A program made the translations under genes and the position numbers. Below are positions 15,552 through 24,078 of a DNA stretch of 64,000 nucleotides, in pieces (within the stretch, counting starts at the first letter, position 1; the number at the start of each line of letters is the position of its first letter). This stretch comes from Solimonas sp. K1W22B-7 (GTDB taxonomy: Bacteria > Pseudomonadota > Gammaproteobacteria > Nevskiales > Nevskiaceae), in the NCBI RefSeq assembly GCF_003428335.1, contig NZ_CP031704.1:744001-808000 (forward strand). Direction: 5' to 3'. The notes below the pieces were generated by a model. The model was not told where the DNA came from. It saw only the letters and a list, made by a program, of their open reading frames with translations, and ran no database searches.

Positions 15552-16979
15552 ATGTCCCTCAACACCCTCCTCATCGCCACGCTGCTGCTGGCCGCCGGCG
15601 CACTTGGCGCCTGCACCGGCCGCAGCGGCGAGGCCACCGCAGGGCAGCCCGCCACCGGCGGTGCCACGCCCCGCGCCGTCTGCGGCCCCGGATCGCGTCC
15701 CGAGACCGGCATGCAGGGCCGCGTCAGCCCGGAAGACCACGACAGCGGCCGCGCCGCCGCAGGCTTCACCTGCAACACCGAGCTGGTAGGCAGCTACATC
15801 GTCCCCAACGCCATCGGCACCGTCGGCGGCTTCAAGGTCGAGCGCTACACCGACAAGGCCGGGCATGACTGCGCCTACTACGACAGCACCCTGCTGTTTC
15901 CCACCAACATCCTCGACGCCAACGTCGGCGTGAACGTGCTCGACATGAGCGACCCCACCCAGCCCGTGCTCACCGCGCGCCTGGTGTCCCTGGCCATGCT
16001 CTCGCCGCACGAATCGCTGGTGGTGTCGCAGGAGGCCGGCGTGCTCGCCGCCGTCATGGGCAACCCGCTGGCCTATCCCGGCATCGTCGACGTCTACGAC
16101 ATCTCCGAGGACTGCCGCAGCCCCAGGCTGCGCTCCTCCGCGCCGGTGGGCATCCTCGGCCACGAGAGCGGCATGTCGCCCGACGGCAAGACCTTCTTCT
16201 CCGCCACGCCGATGATCCCCACGCTCACCGCCGTGGACATCTCCAACCCCTCGCTGCCCATCCCGATCTGGACCGGCGGCTACAGCTCGCACGGCCTGTC
16301 GATCAGCGCCGACGGCAACCGCGCCTACCTTGCCTACGGCCAGAACACCGGCGTGGTGATCCTCGACATCTCCGAGATCCAGGCCCGCAAGCCCAACCCC
16401 CAGGTACGCGAGATCAGCCGCCTCACCTGGGACAACCAGAGCGTCCCGCAGAACGCCATCCCGTTCACGCGCAACGGCAAGCCCTACCTGCTCGAGATCG
16501 ACGAATACTCCACCAACAACCCCGGCAGTCTCGGCGTGGGCGTGCACGGCCGCTACGTCGGCGCCGGCCGCATCATCGACATCGGCGACGAAACCCAGCC
16601 CGTCGTCATCTCCGACCTGCGCCTGGAAGTGCACGAGCCCGACAACCGCGACGCCATCGCCGCCGATCCCGGCGCCAGGAACCCCATCGGCGGCTACGCC
16701 GGCCACTACTGCAACATCCCCACGCGCGTGAACCCGGACATCGCCGCCTGCAGCATGATCCTGTCGGGCCTGCGCATCTTCGACATCCGCGATCCGCATC
16801 ATCCGAAGGAGATCGCCTACTTCAACGCCCCCGTGCAGCCGCGCATCATCACCGTGCCCGCCCCCGCCAGTAACTGGGCCATGTCCAGCCCCTCCTTCGT
16901 GCACGAGCGCAAGGAGATCTGGTACACCGACGGCTTCAGCGGCTTCTACGCGGTGCGCGTAACCAACGGCGCGTGGTGA
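15552..16979 (+). CDS. LVIVD-repeat beta-propeller lipoprotein
   Basis: Exported lipoprotein of 475 residues. The signal MSLNTLLIATLLLAAGALGAC ends in the lipobox LGAC. The body has LVIVD-type propeller repeats: VNVLDMSDPTQP, VDVYDISEDCRSP, LTAVDISNPSLPIPIW, VVILDISEIQ, GRIIDIGDETQP, LRIFDIRDPHHPKEI. Such propellers act as surface or periplasmic binding scaffolds. It is probably cotranscribed with the DUF305 gene. An IS30 copy is inserted directly behind the stop codon, separating the gene from the terminator-like hairpin at 18093. Confidence 0.75.
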   Translation: MSLNTLLIATLLLAAGALGACTGRSGEATAGQPATGGATPRAVCGPGSRPETGMQGRVSPEDHDSGRAAAGFTCNTELVGSYIVPNAIGTVGGFKVERYTDKAGHDCAYYDSTLLFPTNILDANVGVNVLDMSDPTQPVLTARLVSLAMLSPHESLVVSQEAGVLAAVMGNPLAYPGIVDVYDISEDCRSPRLRSSAPVGILGHESGMSPDGKTFFSATPMIPTLTAVDISNPSLPIPIWTGGYSSHGLSISADGNRAYLAYGQNTGVVILDISEIQARKPNPQVREISRLTWDNQSVPQNAIPFTRNGKPYLLEIDEYSTNNPGSLGVGVHGRYVGAGRIIDIGDETQPVVISDLRLEVHEPDNRDAIAADPGARNPIGGYAGHYCNIPTRVNPDIAACSMILSGLRIFDIRDPHHPKEIAYFNAPVQPRIITVPAPASNWAMSSPSFVHERKEIWYTDGFSGFYAVRVTNGAW

Positions 16980-16984
16980 AACAT

Positions 16985-17007
16985 CGTCATACCGGCGAAA
17001 GCCGGTA
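16985..17007. repeat. Palindromic intergenic repeat split by IS30
   Basis: CGTCATACCGGCGAAAGCC plus GGTA is the left part of a common short palindromic repeat (ACCGGC-GAAA-GCCGGT). The continuation TCCAGTCAATC is found at 18042, on the other side of the IS element. Confidence 0.6.
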
Positions 17008-17991
17008 GGTGGATTCACATTTGAAATGCAACACTTTGGCGAAGACCTCGGCAGGGGTTTTGAAGCCGAGGCACTTGCGTGGCGTGTGATTGTAGATCTG
17101 AGCGATCTGCAAGAGTTGGTCTGGTGAGAGGTCTTCGACGTTGGTTCCCCGGGGTAGCCAGCGGCGCAAACGCCCGTTGGCATTCTCGACGCCACCCTTC
17201 TGCCAGGGGGAATGCGGATCGCAGAAATAGGTCTGCAAGCCCAGGGGCTGATGCAGGGTGTAGTGCAAGGCGAATTCGGTGCCGTTGTCGAAGGTGATGC
17301 TGCGGCGCAGGGCTGGGGGCAGTGGGGCCAGCAAGGCCTGGAGGGTTTGCGCCACCGGCGCAGCGGCCTTGCTGGGCTGGCGGACGATGGCGGTCAGCCG
17401 GGACGTTCGCTCATGCAGGGTCAGGATGGCTTGGCCATAGCGCGCAAAGAGCATCAGGTCGGCTTCCCAGTGTCCCGCCTGGCGCCGGTCAGCCGCAGCC
17501 TTGGGGCGCTTTTCGATCGAAACCCGCTGCTGGATGTGCTCTGCCGGGCTGCCGCCCTTGCGGCCACGGAAGCCGCGCTTGCTCTTGGCACGGGGCAGAT
17601 AGAGACGCCAGGAAAAGTCGTTGGTCCGGGCGATCTGGGCGGCAATGAAGCGATAGATGCTCTCGTAGCTGATCTGCAGATCCTGCTGAGCCAGCCGCCG
17701 CGATACCTGCTCGGGAGACCAGCCTCGGCGCAATCCCTCCAGAACCCTGGCTTGCAGCTCGGCATCACGCAGAAGCCGGCTACCTTGCCAGCGGCGCGCC
17801 CGAGCTTGCTCGCCGGCATAGACGCTCTGGTAGCCCGTCGCGCCAGTGTTGCGCTTCAGTTCCCGAGAAATGCTCGATGGCGCGCGATCCAGAGCTGCCG
17901 CAATTTGCCGGATCGACTCCCCGGCTTGGCGCCGACGGGAAATCTCACACCGTTCCTCGATTCCAAACTGCTCAAAGCTCTTGCGTCCCAT
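16987..17991 (-). CDS. IS30-family transposase
   Basis: DDE transposase of 334 residues. N-terminal HTH region with FEQFGIEERCEISRRRQAGES and IAAALDRAPSSISRELKRN; catalytic core with HWEADLM (first Asp), ITFDNGTEF (second Asp) and DPHSPWQKGGVENANG (Glu), the order and wording typical of IS30. Full length with no frameshift, so the copy could be active. The last few codons read past the left inverted repeat into flanking DNA. Confidence 0.9.
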   Translation of the reverse strand: MGRKSFEQFGIEERCEISRRRQAGESIRQIAAALDRAPSSISRELKRNTGATGYQSVYAGEQARARRWQGSRLLRDAELQARVLEGLRRGWSPEQVSRRLAQQDLQISYESIYRFIAAQIARTNDFSWRLYLPRAKSKRGFRGRKGGSPAEHIQQRVSIEKRPKAAADRRQAGHWEADLMLFARYGQAILTLHERTSRLTAIVRQPSKAAAPVAQTLQALLAPLPPALRRSITFDNGTEFALHYTLHQPLGLQTYFCDPHSPWQKGGVENANGRLRRWLPRGTNVEDLSPDQLLQIAQIYNHTPRKCLGFKTPAEVFAKVLHFKCESTYRLSPV

Positions 17992-18037
17992 TGCAGCACC
18001 CTCGTAATAGGGTGTTGCATTTGGTTTGTGAACTCAC
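17008..18037 (-). mobile_element. IS30-family insertion sequence
   Basis: About 1030 bp containing one transposase gene on the minus strand. Left end (17009-17033) and right end (18013-18037) form imperfect terminal inverted repeats sharing GTGRRTTCACA and AAATGCAACA. The element is flanked by GGTA on both sides (17004-17007 and 18038-18041), consistent with a target duplication. Removing element and duplication restores a palindromic repeat that reads GCCGGTATCCAG. Confidence 0.85.
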
Positions 18038-18092
18038 GGTATCCAGTCAATCCCGTGGTAACTGCTGTGTGGGGTTGAAGTGAGAAAGCAAG

Positions 18093-18128
18093 AAAGGCCG
18101 GAGTGATTGCTCCGGCCTTTCCTTTTTT
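18093..18128 (+). terminator. Terminator-like hairpin (GGCCGGAGT type)
   Basis: Perfect 11-bp stem AAAGGCCGGAG/CTCCGGCCTTT with a six-base loop and a T-run at 18123-18128. Before the IS30 insertion it lay close behind the LVIVD gene and was probably that gene's terminator. A near-identical stem lies at 50980. A fragment of the CCCCTCTCCC repeat follows at 18131-18155. Confidence 0.7.
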
Positions 18129-18219
18129 GTTCCCCTCTCCCCTTGTGGGAGAGCCGGGGGGTGTTCAGGTAGCTGCGGTCTCGCCATGGATGGCGTCACC
18201 GAACTTGGGAGCCTAAACC

Positions 18220-19557
18220 TCACGGCCCCTCGAACACCCGCCCCCACAAGCCGCCCGCACCCCACACCAGCAGCGGATTCCCCAGCGCATCCACCGCCGC
18301 GCGGATGCCATACGCCGGATCGGCCACCACGAATTCCGCAGCCAGCGGGTTGCCGTCGGCGCCGAAGCGCCGTGCCTCGACACGCTTGGAGATCACGTCC
18401 CCGCCGGGCGTCTTGGTCGAGTTCTCCCAGCCGAGCACGAAACTGCCGCCGGGCGCCACGGCCACGTCCACATGCTCCTGGATCCTCGCGCTGTCCACGT
18501 GTGCCAGCACCGCGGCCGAGCGCGCCTTGCCCGCGGCGTCATAGCGGCGCAGCATCACATCGCGCTCCCAGCTGTACTGCACCGGCCCGGCGCTCCAGGC
18601 CACCACCGCATTGCCCGCGGCGTCCATGTCCACCGCCGTCGAATCGATCGCGAGGCTCTTGTAGACCAGGATGGACGAGAGACCCTGCTCCTTGCCCGCG
18701 GCGCTGTAGCGCTGCATGCGCAGCTCGGTGTCCTGCTTGTATGACTGGTAGTCGTAGGACTTGCTGGCCCAGGCCACCAGGGTGCGCCCGTCGTCGTGCA
18801 TCGCCACCGAGGGATTGCTCAGGGTACGGCCCAGGCCCAGGCCAGGGCCGTTGCCCGGGTCCAGCAGCAGCGGAAACTCCGAGCGCACACCGGTCGCCAC
18901 CCGCTGCGCCTTGCCCAGCGGCGTGCCGTTGGCACTGAAGCGCTGCGCCACGATCGCGCTGGATTGAATCCAGTAGTAGTCGAAGGAGAACAGGAAGACC
19001 AGGCTCCCGTTCACCACCTCCGGATCCTGGCGCAGCCACACCACGATGAAGTCGCCGTTGGCCGCCATCGCCACGGCCGGCTCGATGTTGCGGATGCGGT
19101 AGGAAGCCTCCTCGTTCACCTGCAGGGCAGGGCCCCTCGGCTGTCCGGCCGCGTCATAGGCGCGGACATAGATGTCCTCGTAGCCGAAGTTCTTCGTCTC
19201 CGCCCAGGCCACCGCGTAGGCGCCGCTGTCGTTCGATGCCACCGCGGGCGAGTGGGCGTTGCCAGCGCTGCCCTCGACGTGGTCGTCCGCCTCCAGCGGC
19301 GCGCCGGCGGCGTCGAAGCGACGCAGGTAGATGCCATCGCCTGCGGATTGCACGTTGTTCTCGCCGCGCCAGGCGGCGACGAAGCGGCCGGAGGCCATGC
19401 CGGCCACATCGACCTGGCCCACCCTCTGCACCAGCCCCGGCGTATCGAGACGGAACGGCGGCCCCTGCGGCGCGCCGGGCGCCGCCGCAGCGGCCAGGGG
19501 AAGCAGCAAAGCGGCGAGCACGCCGCAGCCCACCCGCCGAAAGACGATCCGGTCCAT
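18220..19557 (-). CDS. Exported repeat protein, unknown function
   Basis: Protein of 445 residues with a cleavable signal peptide (LAALLLPLAAAAAPGAPQG). The mature part is built from about seven imperfect repeats of the type SGRFVAAWRGEN...IYLRRFDAAGAPLE, i.e. a strand with F/V-V-x-W followed 20-30 residues later by R-x-Y/F-D-A-A-G-x-P. This suggests a beta-propeller-like surface or periplasmic protein. GGGGGAG before the ATG supports the start. The divergent neighbour is the toxin-antitoxin pair. No function can be assigned. Confidence 0.65.
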   Translation of the reverse strand: MDRIVFRRVGCGVLAALLLPLAAAAAPGAPQGPPFRLDTPGLVQRVGQVDVAGMASGRFVAAWRGENNVQSAGDGIYLRRFDAAGAPLEADDHVEGSAGNAHSPAVASNDSGAYAVAWAETKNFGYEDIYVRAYDAAGQPRGPALQVNEEASYRIRNIEPAVAMAANGDFIVVWLRQDPEVVNGSLVFLFSFDYYWIQSSAIVAQRFSANGTPLGKAQRVATGVRSEFPLLLDPGNGPGLGLGRTLSNPSVAMHDDGRTLVAWASKSYDYQSYKQDTELRMQRYSAAGKEQGLSSILVYKSLAIDSTAVDMDAAGNAVVAWSAGPVQYSWERDVMLRRYDAAGKARSAAVLAHVDSARIQEHVDVAVAPGGSFVLGWENSTKTPGGDVISKRVEARRFGADGNPLAAEFVVADPAYGIRAAVDALGNPLLVWGAGGLWGRVFEGP

Positions 19558-19737
19558 GACTGCTCCCCCTCGGGATGCATCCCGTTATGTCGCTGCCACG
19601 CGATCCGGCGCGGCGTTCTTGTTGTGCCCTGAGTCTATGCCGGCTTTGGGTCCGGGCCAATGGATGTTTTATTTAAACTAATAAAACAGCATTTACAAAT
19701 TATTTATAAGCCGTCTGGGGCCGCTTGTCGGAGTTCA

Positions 19738-19770
19738 TGGACCATAATGGTCCAAAAGGCCATAATGGCC
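19738..19770. promoter_or_regulatory. Twin palindromic operators of the toxin-antitoxin operon
   Basis: TGGACCATAATGGTCCA (19738-19754) and GGCCATAATGGCC (19758-19770) share the core CCATAATGG and are centred 18 bases apart, just before the antitoxin ATG at 19791. This matches autorepression by a Phd/YefM-type antitoxin. Confidence 0.65.
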
Positions 19771-19790
19771 CAAAGCACAGGAGCCTTGCC

Positions 19791-20129
19791 ATGTCCACCG
19801 TCGTCAAGCTGCGCGCCCCCAGCAATGGTCAGATTCGCGATGTCACCGCCGTGTCGGTCGCCGAGGTGAAGCAGAGCGTGGCCAGCGTCATGAACAAGGC
19901 CGTCCAGGAGGGCATGGTTGCGGTGACCAAGCGTGGTGCGGTCAGTGCGGTCGTGCTCGACGTCCAGACCTACAACGACCTGGTGGCCCGTGCCGGCGAT
20001 CCGCTGGCCAAGCTGTCCGACCGCTACGACGAAATGATGGCGTTCATGCAGACCGACGCGCAGCGCGCGGGTGTCGCGACCTTGTTCGGGCCGCTGCCGG
20101 CCCAGCCCAAGTCGCGGATGGCCCGCTGA
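19791..20129 (+). CDS. Phd/YefM-family antitoxin
   Basis: Antitoxin of 112 residues. The Phd/YefM fold is recognisable in VTAVSVAEVKQSVASVMNKA, MVAVTKRGAVSAVVLDVQTYNDLVA; the N-terminal part binds DNA and dimerises, while the C-terminal tail (KLSDRYDEMMAFMQTDAQRAG) should wrap the toxin. The ATG at 19791 was chosen because it follows the operators; an upstream in-frame ATG at 19725 would place the operators inside the gene. The zeta-like toxin starts four bases after its stop, so the two are translationally linked. Confidence 0.8.
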   Translation: MSTVVKLRAPSNGQIRDVTAVSVAEVKQSVASVMNKAVQEGMVAVTKRGAVSAVVLDVQTYNDLVARAGDPLAKLSDRYDEMMAFMQTDAQRAGVATLFGPLPAQPKSRMAR

Positions 20130-20132
20130 TCC

Positions 20133-20774
20133 ATGGCACAGATCGTCGTTCTTGCCGGGACCAACGGAGCGGGCAAGAGCAGCGTCGGCGGCGAAGCATT
20201 ACTGCGCGCCGGCGCCCGCTTCTTCAACCCCGATCTCGAGACCCGGAACATTCTGGCCGAGTACCCCGGGATGAGCCTCGACGAAGCCAACGCGCTCGCC
20301 TGGAACAAAGGCGCCGAACTCCTGCGCCGGGCGATCGACGGCGACCTGGACTACGCATTCGAAACAACCCTGGGCGGCAAGACCATCACCGACCTGTTGA
20401 TCGAAGCGTCCCGGCGCGGGATGACGGTGCGGATGTGGTACTGCGGTCTGACCAGCCCGGAGTTGCACATCGAGCGCGTCGCGGCCCGCGTCGCTGCCGG
20501 CGGCCACGACATCCCGGAACACAAGATCCGCGAGCGCTATGACGCCAGCCGCGCGAACCTGATACGGCTGCTTCCTCACCTGGAGGAACTGCGCGTGTTC
20601 GACAACAGCGAGAACACGTCGCCGGAGACGTTGCCGGAAGCAGGGGCAGCCCCCGCGTTGCTGCTGGCCACCCGCCGCGGCCGCGTGAGCTACATCGATT
20701 CCGGGAGAATGCAGGAGTGGGTCAAGCCCATTGCCGCGGCAGCGATGCAGATAGGGTTTGATGCGGCTCGCTAG
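20133..20774 (+). CDS. Zeta-toxin-family kinase
   Basis: P-loop phosphotransferase of 213 residues. Walker A GTNGAGKS (residues 9-16), then FFNPDLETRNILAEYP and YAFETTLGGKT, the aspartate- and glutamate-containing segments of the zeta/PezT group that phosphorylates UDP-N-acetylglucosamine and so blocks wall synthesis. RMWYCGLTSPELHIERVAARVAAGGHDIPE is also characteristic of chromosomal zeta-like proteins. Paired with a Phd-type rather than epsilon-type antitoxin. A non-toxic kinase role cannot be excluded. Confidence 0.75.
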   Translation: MAQIVVLAGTNGAGKSSVGGEALLRAGARFFNPDLETRNILAEYPGMSLDEANALAWNKGAELLRRAIDGDLDYAFETTLGGKTITDLLIEASRRGMTVRMWYCGLTSPELHIERVAARVAAGGHDIPEHKIRERYDASRANLIRLLPHLEELRVFDNSENTSPETLPEAGAAPALLLATRRGRVSYIDSGRMQEWVKPIAAAAMQIGFDAAR

Positions 20775-20862
20775 CCGCCGGCGGCGTCGCGCAAGGCCCG
20801 GTGATTGAAAAGCGCTGCCTTTGGGCGCAATCTGGAAATCCGCGTCAAACGGGAGAACCACC

Positions 20863-21498
20863 ATGGCCTACGTCGACTGGCATATGCAGGGGATGCAGAT
20901 CTCCAACTGCAACTGCGATCTCGGGTGCCCCTGCCAGTTCAACTCGCTGCCCACGCATGGCAACTGCCGCGCCTTCGTGTTCATCCAGATCGACAAGGGC
21001 CACTTCGGCGACGTGCCGCTGGACGGGCTGCGCTGGGGCGGCTTCTACGAATGGCCCGGCCCCATCCACCTCGGCAACGGCAGGGCCATGCCGATCATCG
21101 ACGAGCGTGCCGACGCGAAGCAGCGCGCCGCCCTTGAAGCAGTGGCCTACGGCAAGGAAACCGAACCGGGCTCGCTGATCACGCAGGTCTTCAGCACCAC
21201 CCTGAGCAGCGCGCTGCCCACCCAGTTCAGGCCGATCGACCTGAAGATCGACCAGAAGGCCGGCACCGCCCAGGTCAGCATCCAGGGCCTGATCGACGCG
21301 CATGCCGAGCCGATCAAGAACCCCATCACCGGCGCGCCGCATCGCGCCACCGTCAGCCTGCCCACCGGCTTCGAGTACACCGAGGCGGAGTTCATCTCCG
21401 GGACCGCCAGGACCACCGGCGAGATCAAGCTCGAGTTCAACGGCACGCACGCGCACATCGCCAAGGTCAACTGGAGCACCCACGGCCTCGTGCGCTGA
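20863..21498 (+). CDS. DUF1326 domain protein
   Basis: Protein of 211 residues. The N-terminus MQISNCNCDLGCPCQFNSLPTHGNC carries the cysteine cluster (CNC, CPC) that defines DUF1326 and suggests metal binding. The rest is beta-rich with no transmembrane helix. GGGAGA precedes the ATG at 20863. The next gene encodes DUF2182, its usual partner, 15 bases downstream, so the two very likely form a functional unit, possibly in metal handling (inference). Confidence 0.85.
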   Translation: MAYVDWHMQGMQISNCNCDLGCPCQFNSLPTHGNCRAFVFIQIDKGHFGDVPLDGLRWGGFYEWPGPIHLGNGRAMPIIDERADAKQRAALEAVAYGKETEPGSLITQVFSTTLSSALPTQFRPIDLKIDQKAGTAQVSIQGLIDAHAEPIKNPITGAPHRATVSLPTGFEYTEAEFISGTARTTGEIKLEFNGTHAHIAKVNWSTHGLVR

Positions 21499-21513
21499 TC
21501 GCCGGGCCGCTGC

Positions 21514-22308
21514 GTGAGGCCGGCCGGTCTCGACATCGACACCCCGCTGGAGTCCGTCCTCAAGCGCGACCGGGCCATCGTGCTCGCCGGGCTCATCGCC
21601 GCCGCCGCCCTCTCCTGGCTGTACCTGGTGCTGGCTTCGCACGACATGTACGGCGCCATGGACGGCATGTCCGCGTGGATGATGACCGCCGCCTGGGACA
21701 CCGAGTACAGCCTGCTGATCTTCGGCATGTGGACCGTCATGATGGTCGGCATGATGTTGCCCAGCGCCGCGCCCGCGATCCTGCTCTACAGCCGCATCCA
21801 GCGCAGCAGCGGCCAGGCCACCGCGGTGACGCGCAGCTACGCCTTCATGGGCGGCTACCTGCTCGCCTGGACCGCCTTCAGCGCGCTGGCCACCCTGCTG
21901 CAGGGCCTGCTCGCCGCGGCCAGCCTGCTGTCGCCGATGATGGACAGCGCCCGCCCGTGGTTCAGCGCCAGCCTGCTGATCGCCGCCGCCCTCTACCAGC
22001 TCACGCCGCTCAAGCAGACCTGCCTCGACAGCTGCCGTTCCCCGGTCGATTTCCTCACCCGGCACTGGCGCCCGGGGCTCGGCGGCGCCGTCCGCCTCGG
22101 CATGCATCACGGCTTGTACTGCGTCGGTTGCTGCTGGGCCCTGATGCTGCTGCTGTTCGCCGGCGGCGTCATGAGCCTGCTCTGGATCGGCGCCATCACC
22201 GTCTACGTGCTCGCCGAAAAGCTCGCACCCCAGGGAGCGCACAGCAGCCGCTGGAGCGGCGTGCTGCTGTTGCTGGCCGGCGCCTGGTTGCTGGTGAAGA
22301 GCGCCTGA
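21514..22308 (+). CDS. DUF2182 integral membrane protein
   Basis: Predicted metal-binding membrane protein of 264 residues starting at a GTG. Methionine-rich stretches (MYGAMDGMSAWMMTAAWD, FGMWTVMMVGMMLPSAAPAIL) and MHHGLYCVGCCWALMLLLFAGG in the second half are hallmarks of DUF2182; the Met/His/Cys residues in membrane segments suggest copper or nickel. Six or seven helices are visible. Coupled to the DUF1326 gene. Confidence 0.85.
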   Translation: MRPAGLDIDTPLESVLKRDRAIVLAGLIAAAALSWLYLVLASHDMYGAMDGMSAWMMTAAWDTEYSLLIFGMWTVMMVGMMLPSAAPAILLYSRIQRSSGQATAVTRSYAFMGGYLLAWTAFSALATLLQGLLAAASLLSPMMDSARPWFSASLLIAAALYQLTPLKQTCLDSCRSPVDFLTRHWRPGLGGAVRLGMHHGLYCVGCCWALMLLLFAGGVMSLLWIGAITVYVLAEKLAPQGAHSSRWSGVLLLLAGAWLLVKSA

Positions 22309-22375
22309 AGCTGCAGCAGGGCGAGCCCTCGACCCGGACGCGGCTTTTCCTGCTCATGGAAACAGCGGCCGGAGT

Positions 22376-22402
22376 TGTAGGAGCGAGCTTGCTCGCGACA
22401 AG
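22376..22402. repeat. REP element of the type common in Pseudomonas
   Basis: TTGTAGGAGCGAGCTTGCTC followed by GCGACAA, a palindrome with GAGC/GCTC arms identical in core to the well-known fluorescent Pseudomonas REP. Only one copy was noticed in the window. Confidence 0.6.
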
Positions 22403-22419
22403 CTCGTTATCCCGAGCAA

Positions 22420-22708
22420 GTGCTGTTGCTGGCCGGCACCTGGCTACTGTTCAAGCGCCGAAACGCAGGACACCCACCGCCTCTGCTCCCTCGGCGGCGC
22501 ACTGGACCGTGTGCGCAGCGGCGAGAAGCCCGGTGAGACGGGCGAACAGAAGCTCGCGGTGACACCGCAACTCCTGCTCGACGTGGACGCCATCACCGGC
22601 ATGAAAGGCGACGCCAGGCTGGTGATCCAGCGCGCCCAATGGCGTGACGGGCAGGGCGGCGCAGACTCCGGGCGCGTCTGGCAGATCAACCTGCGCTGGC
22701 GCTTCTGA
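22420..22708 (+). pseudogene. Gene remnants: DUF2182-like end and beta-barrel-like C-terminus
   Basis: Two degraded pieces. Bases 22420-22458 resemble the last codons of the DUF2182 gene (VLLLAGTWLLFK against LLLLAGAWLLVK). From 22442 another frame runs without an in-frame ATG near its beginning to a stop at 22708 and ends VWQINLRWRF, a terminal Phe strand typical of outer-membrane barrels. No complete gene is present. The remaining 22709-22965 holds only the palindrome at 22779. Confidence 0.35.
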
Positions 22709-22778
22709 GCAGGGGCAGGGCCTCGCCACTGGCCCTGCCGAAGCAAAGAGAGCGTCGTAGATTCCATTGGCGTCCGAA

Positions 22779-22798
22779 ACATGACACCTGAATCATGT
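22779..22798. promoter_or_regulatory. Candidate operator, ACATGAC-N6-ATCATGT
   Basis: Twenty-base palindrome with one arm mismatch, 168 bases before the ATG at 22966. Its spacer ACCTGA is identical to that of the site at 28160. Confidence 0.5.
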
Positions 22799-22965
22799 CT
22801 CTGTTTCTTCGTTGGAGAAGGGCGGGTTCCGAAGGACAACAAGTGGTTGCCGAGTATCTGTTTGCCGTGCTTTATTTCGCCTATGCAGCACATTCGGCAA
22901 GCCTCGTCCCGAGGAAACTTTCCGACTGCAACGGTCTGTTCGGCAGGTGAGGGTACGAGGCGTAT

Positions 22966-24072
22966 ATGAATACTAAAAAAAATGTGAGCTACAAATGGAT
23001 TTCGAAATGCATTCGGCGGCCATGCCGTTCTTATCTCCGCGCGCTTCTACTCGCCCCGCTACTCCTTCCTTCCACCAGTTTCGCTGCACCTCCAATCGTA
23101 GCGCCTGCAGTGATTGCACCTCCCAGGCCGGCGAGCGGACAATCGGAATCTGCCGGGTCTTACTATTCAGTTTTGAGCGCTCTGCAGAAAGATGTGTCTG
23201 GGTTCCCCCCGCCTGCGGAGTACGTAGTCAACGGGAGCCAGAATGTCAGCACCAACTTGATTGCCGCAAGGCGTATTGTTTTTCTGCCGAATGCGAATTT
23301 GGTTTTCACCGGGCTGCGCAATCCGGGTCCGGTGCAAATTGTAGCTAATGAAATATCGATCCAGGGCAATGCAACAATTTCCTGGGTGCCGGCCTCGGAT
23401 ACCTCAAAAGTGCCCCCGGCGCGGGGCCAAGCACCGAATGGTCTATCTGGTCGATTCAGTGGAGAGCCTGGATCTCGTGGCAACGATGGAGAACCAGGAA
23501 ATAATGGATACAGCGGGGCAACGGCGCCGTCCGTATTGCTTCTTGCCTCGACGATAACTGGGAGCGGCCTGCTTGCCCTAGACCTCCGGGGCCAAAGCGG
23601 TGGCCTGGGGGGGCAGGGCCAAGCTGGCGGCGATGGCGGGCCGGGAGCTCGCGGTGAAAACGCCAAGGAAGCGCCTTTTGCAGGTTGTCGTGCCGGTCCG
23701 GGTTCTGGAGGTACGGGTGGGGATGCAGGCGGCGGCGGGCGTGGTGGGAGCGGTGGTGCCGGTGGTGATGGTGGAGATTTTGCCCTTGTCGTCGCCGATA
23801 CAACATTGGCGGATCGATTTCGAGTCTTCAATGACGGTGGGTTGGGAGGCAAGGGCGGAACGGGCGGGCCTCCCGGTAAGCTTGGGATTCCAGGGAGTGA
23901 AGGGGCGACGACTGGGTGGTGCCAATCCGCCTCTCGACCTGGAACTTCCGGGAAGTTGGCGAGTGCGGGATTGGACGGGCCGAAAGGGGGCGATGGGGTG
24001 GTCGGCAAGTTCTCGATCATTCAGGCAACTCCAGAACAGTTGCAGGCCTTTCCTCCGAGCCGCGCCCAATAG
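22966..24072 (+). CDS. Secreted glycine-rich collagen-like protein
   Basis: Protein of 368 residues with a long basic N-region and signal peptide ending PSTSFAAPP. Residues about 70-160 form a strand-rich region (NVSTNLIAARRIVFLPNANLVF, VQIVANEISIQGNATISWV) like a short parallel-beta or polysaccharide-binding fold. It is followed by glycine-rich repeats such as GGLGGQGQAGGDGGPGARG and GGTGGDAGGGGRGGSGG, interrupted by a hydrophobic strand. This looks like an extracellular matrix or scaffold protein. First gene of a four-gene operon with two proteases; the next gene starts six bases after its stop. Clearly more A/T-rich than the flanks at its start, hinting at transfer. No named family. Confidence 0.7.
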   Translation: MNTKKNVSYKWISKCIRRPCRSYLRALLLAPLLLPSTSFAAPPIVAPAVIAPPRPASGQSESAGSYYSVLSALQKDVSGFPPPAEYVVNGSQNVSTNLIAARRIVFLPNANLVFTGLRNPGPVQIVANEISIQGNATISWVPASDTSKVPPARGQAPNGLSGRFSGEPGSRGNDGEPGNNGYSGATAPSVLLLASTITGSGLLALDLRGQSGGLGGQGQAGGDGGPGARGENAKEAPFAGCRAGPGSGGTGGDAGGGGRGGSGGAGGDGGDFALVVADTTLADRFRVFNDGGLGGKGGTGGPPGKLGIPGSEGATTGWCQSASRPGTSGKLASAGLDGPKGGDGVVGKFSIIQATPEQLQAFPPSRAQ

Positions 24073-24078
24073 GCCTCC

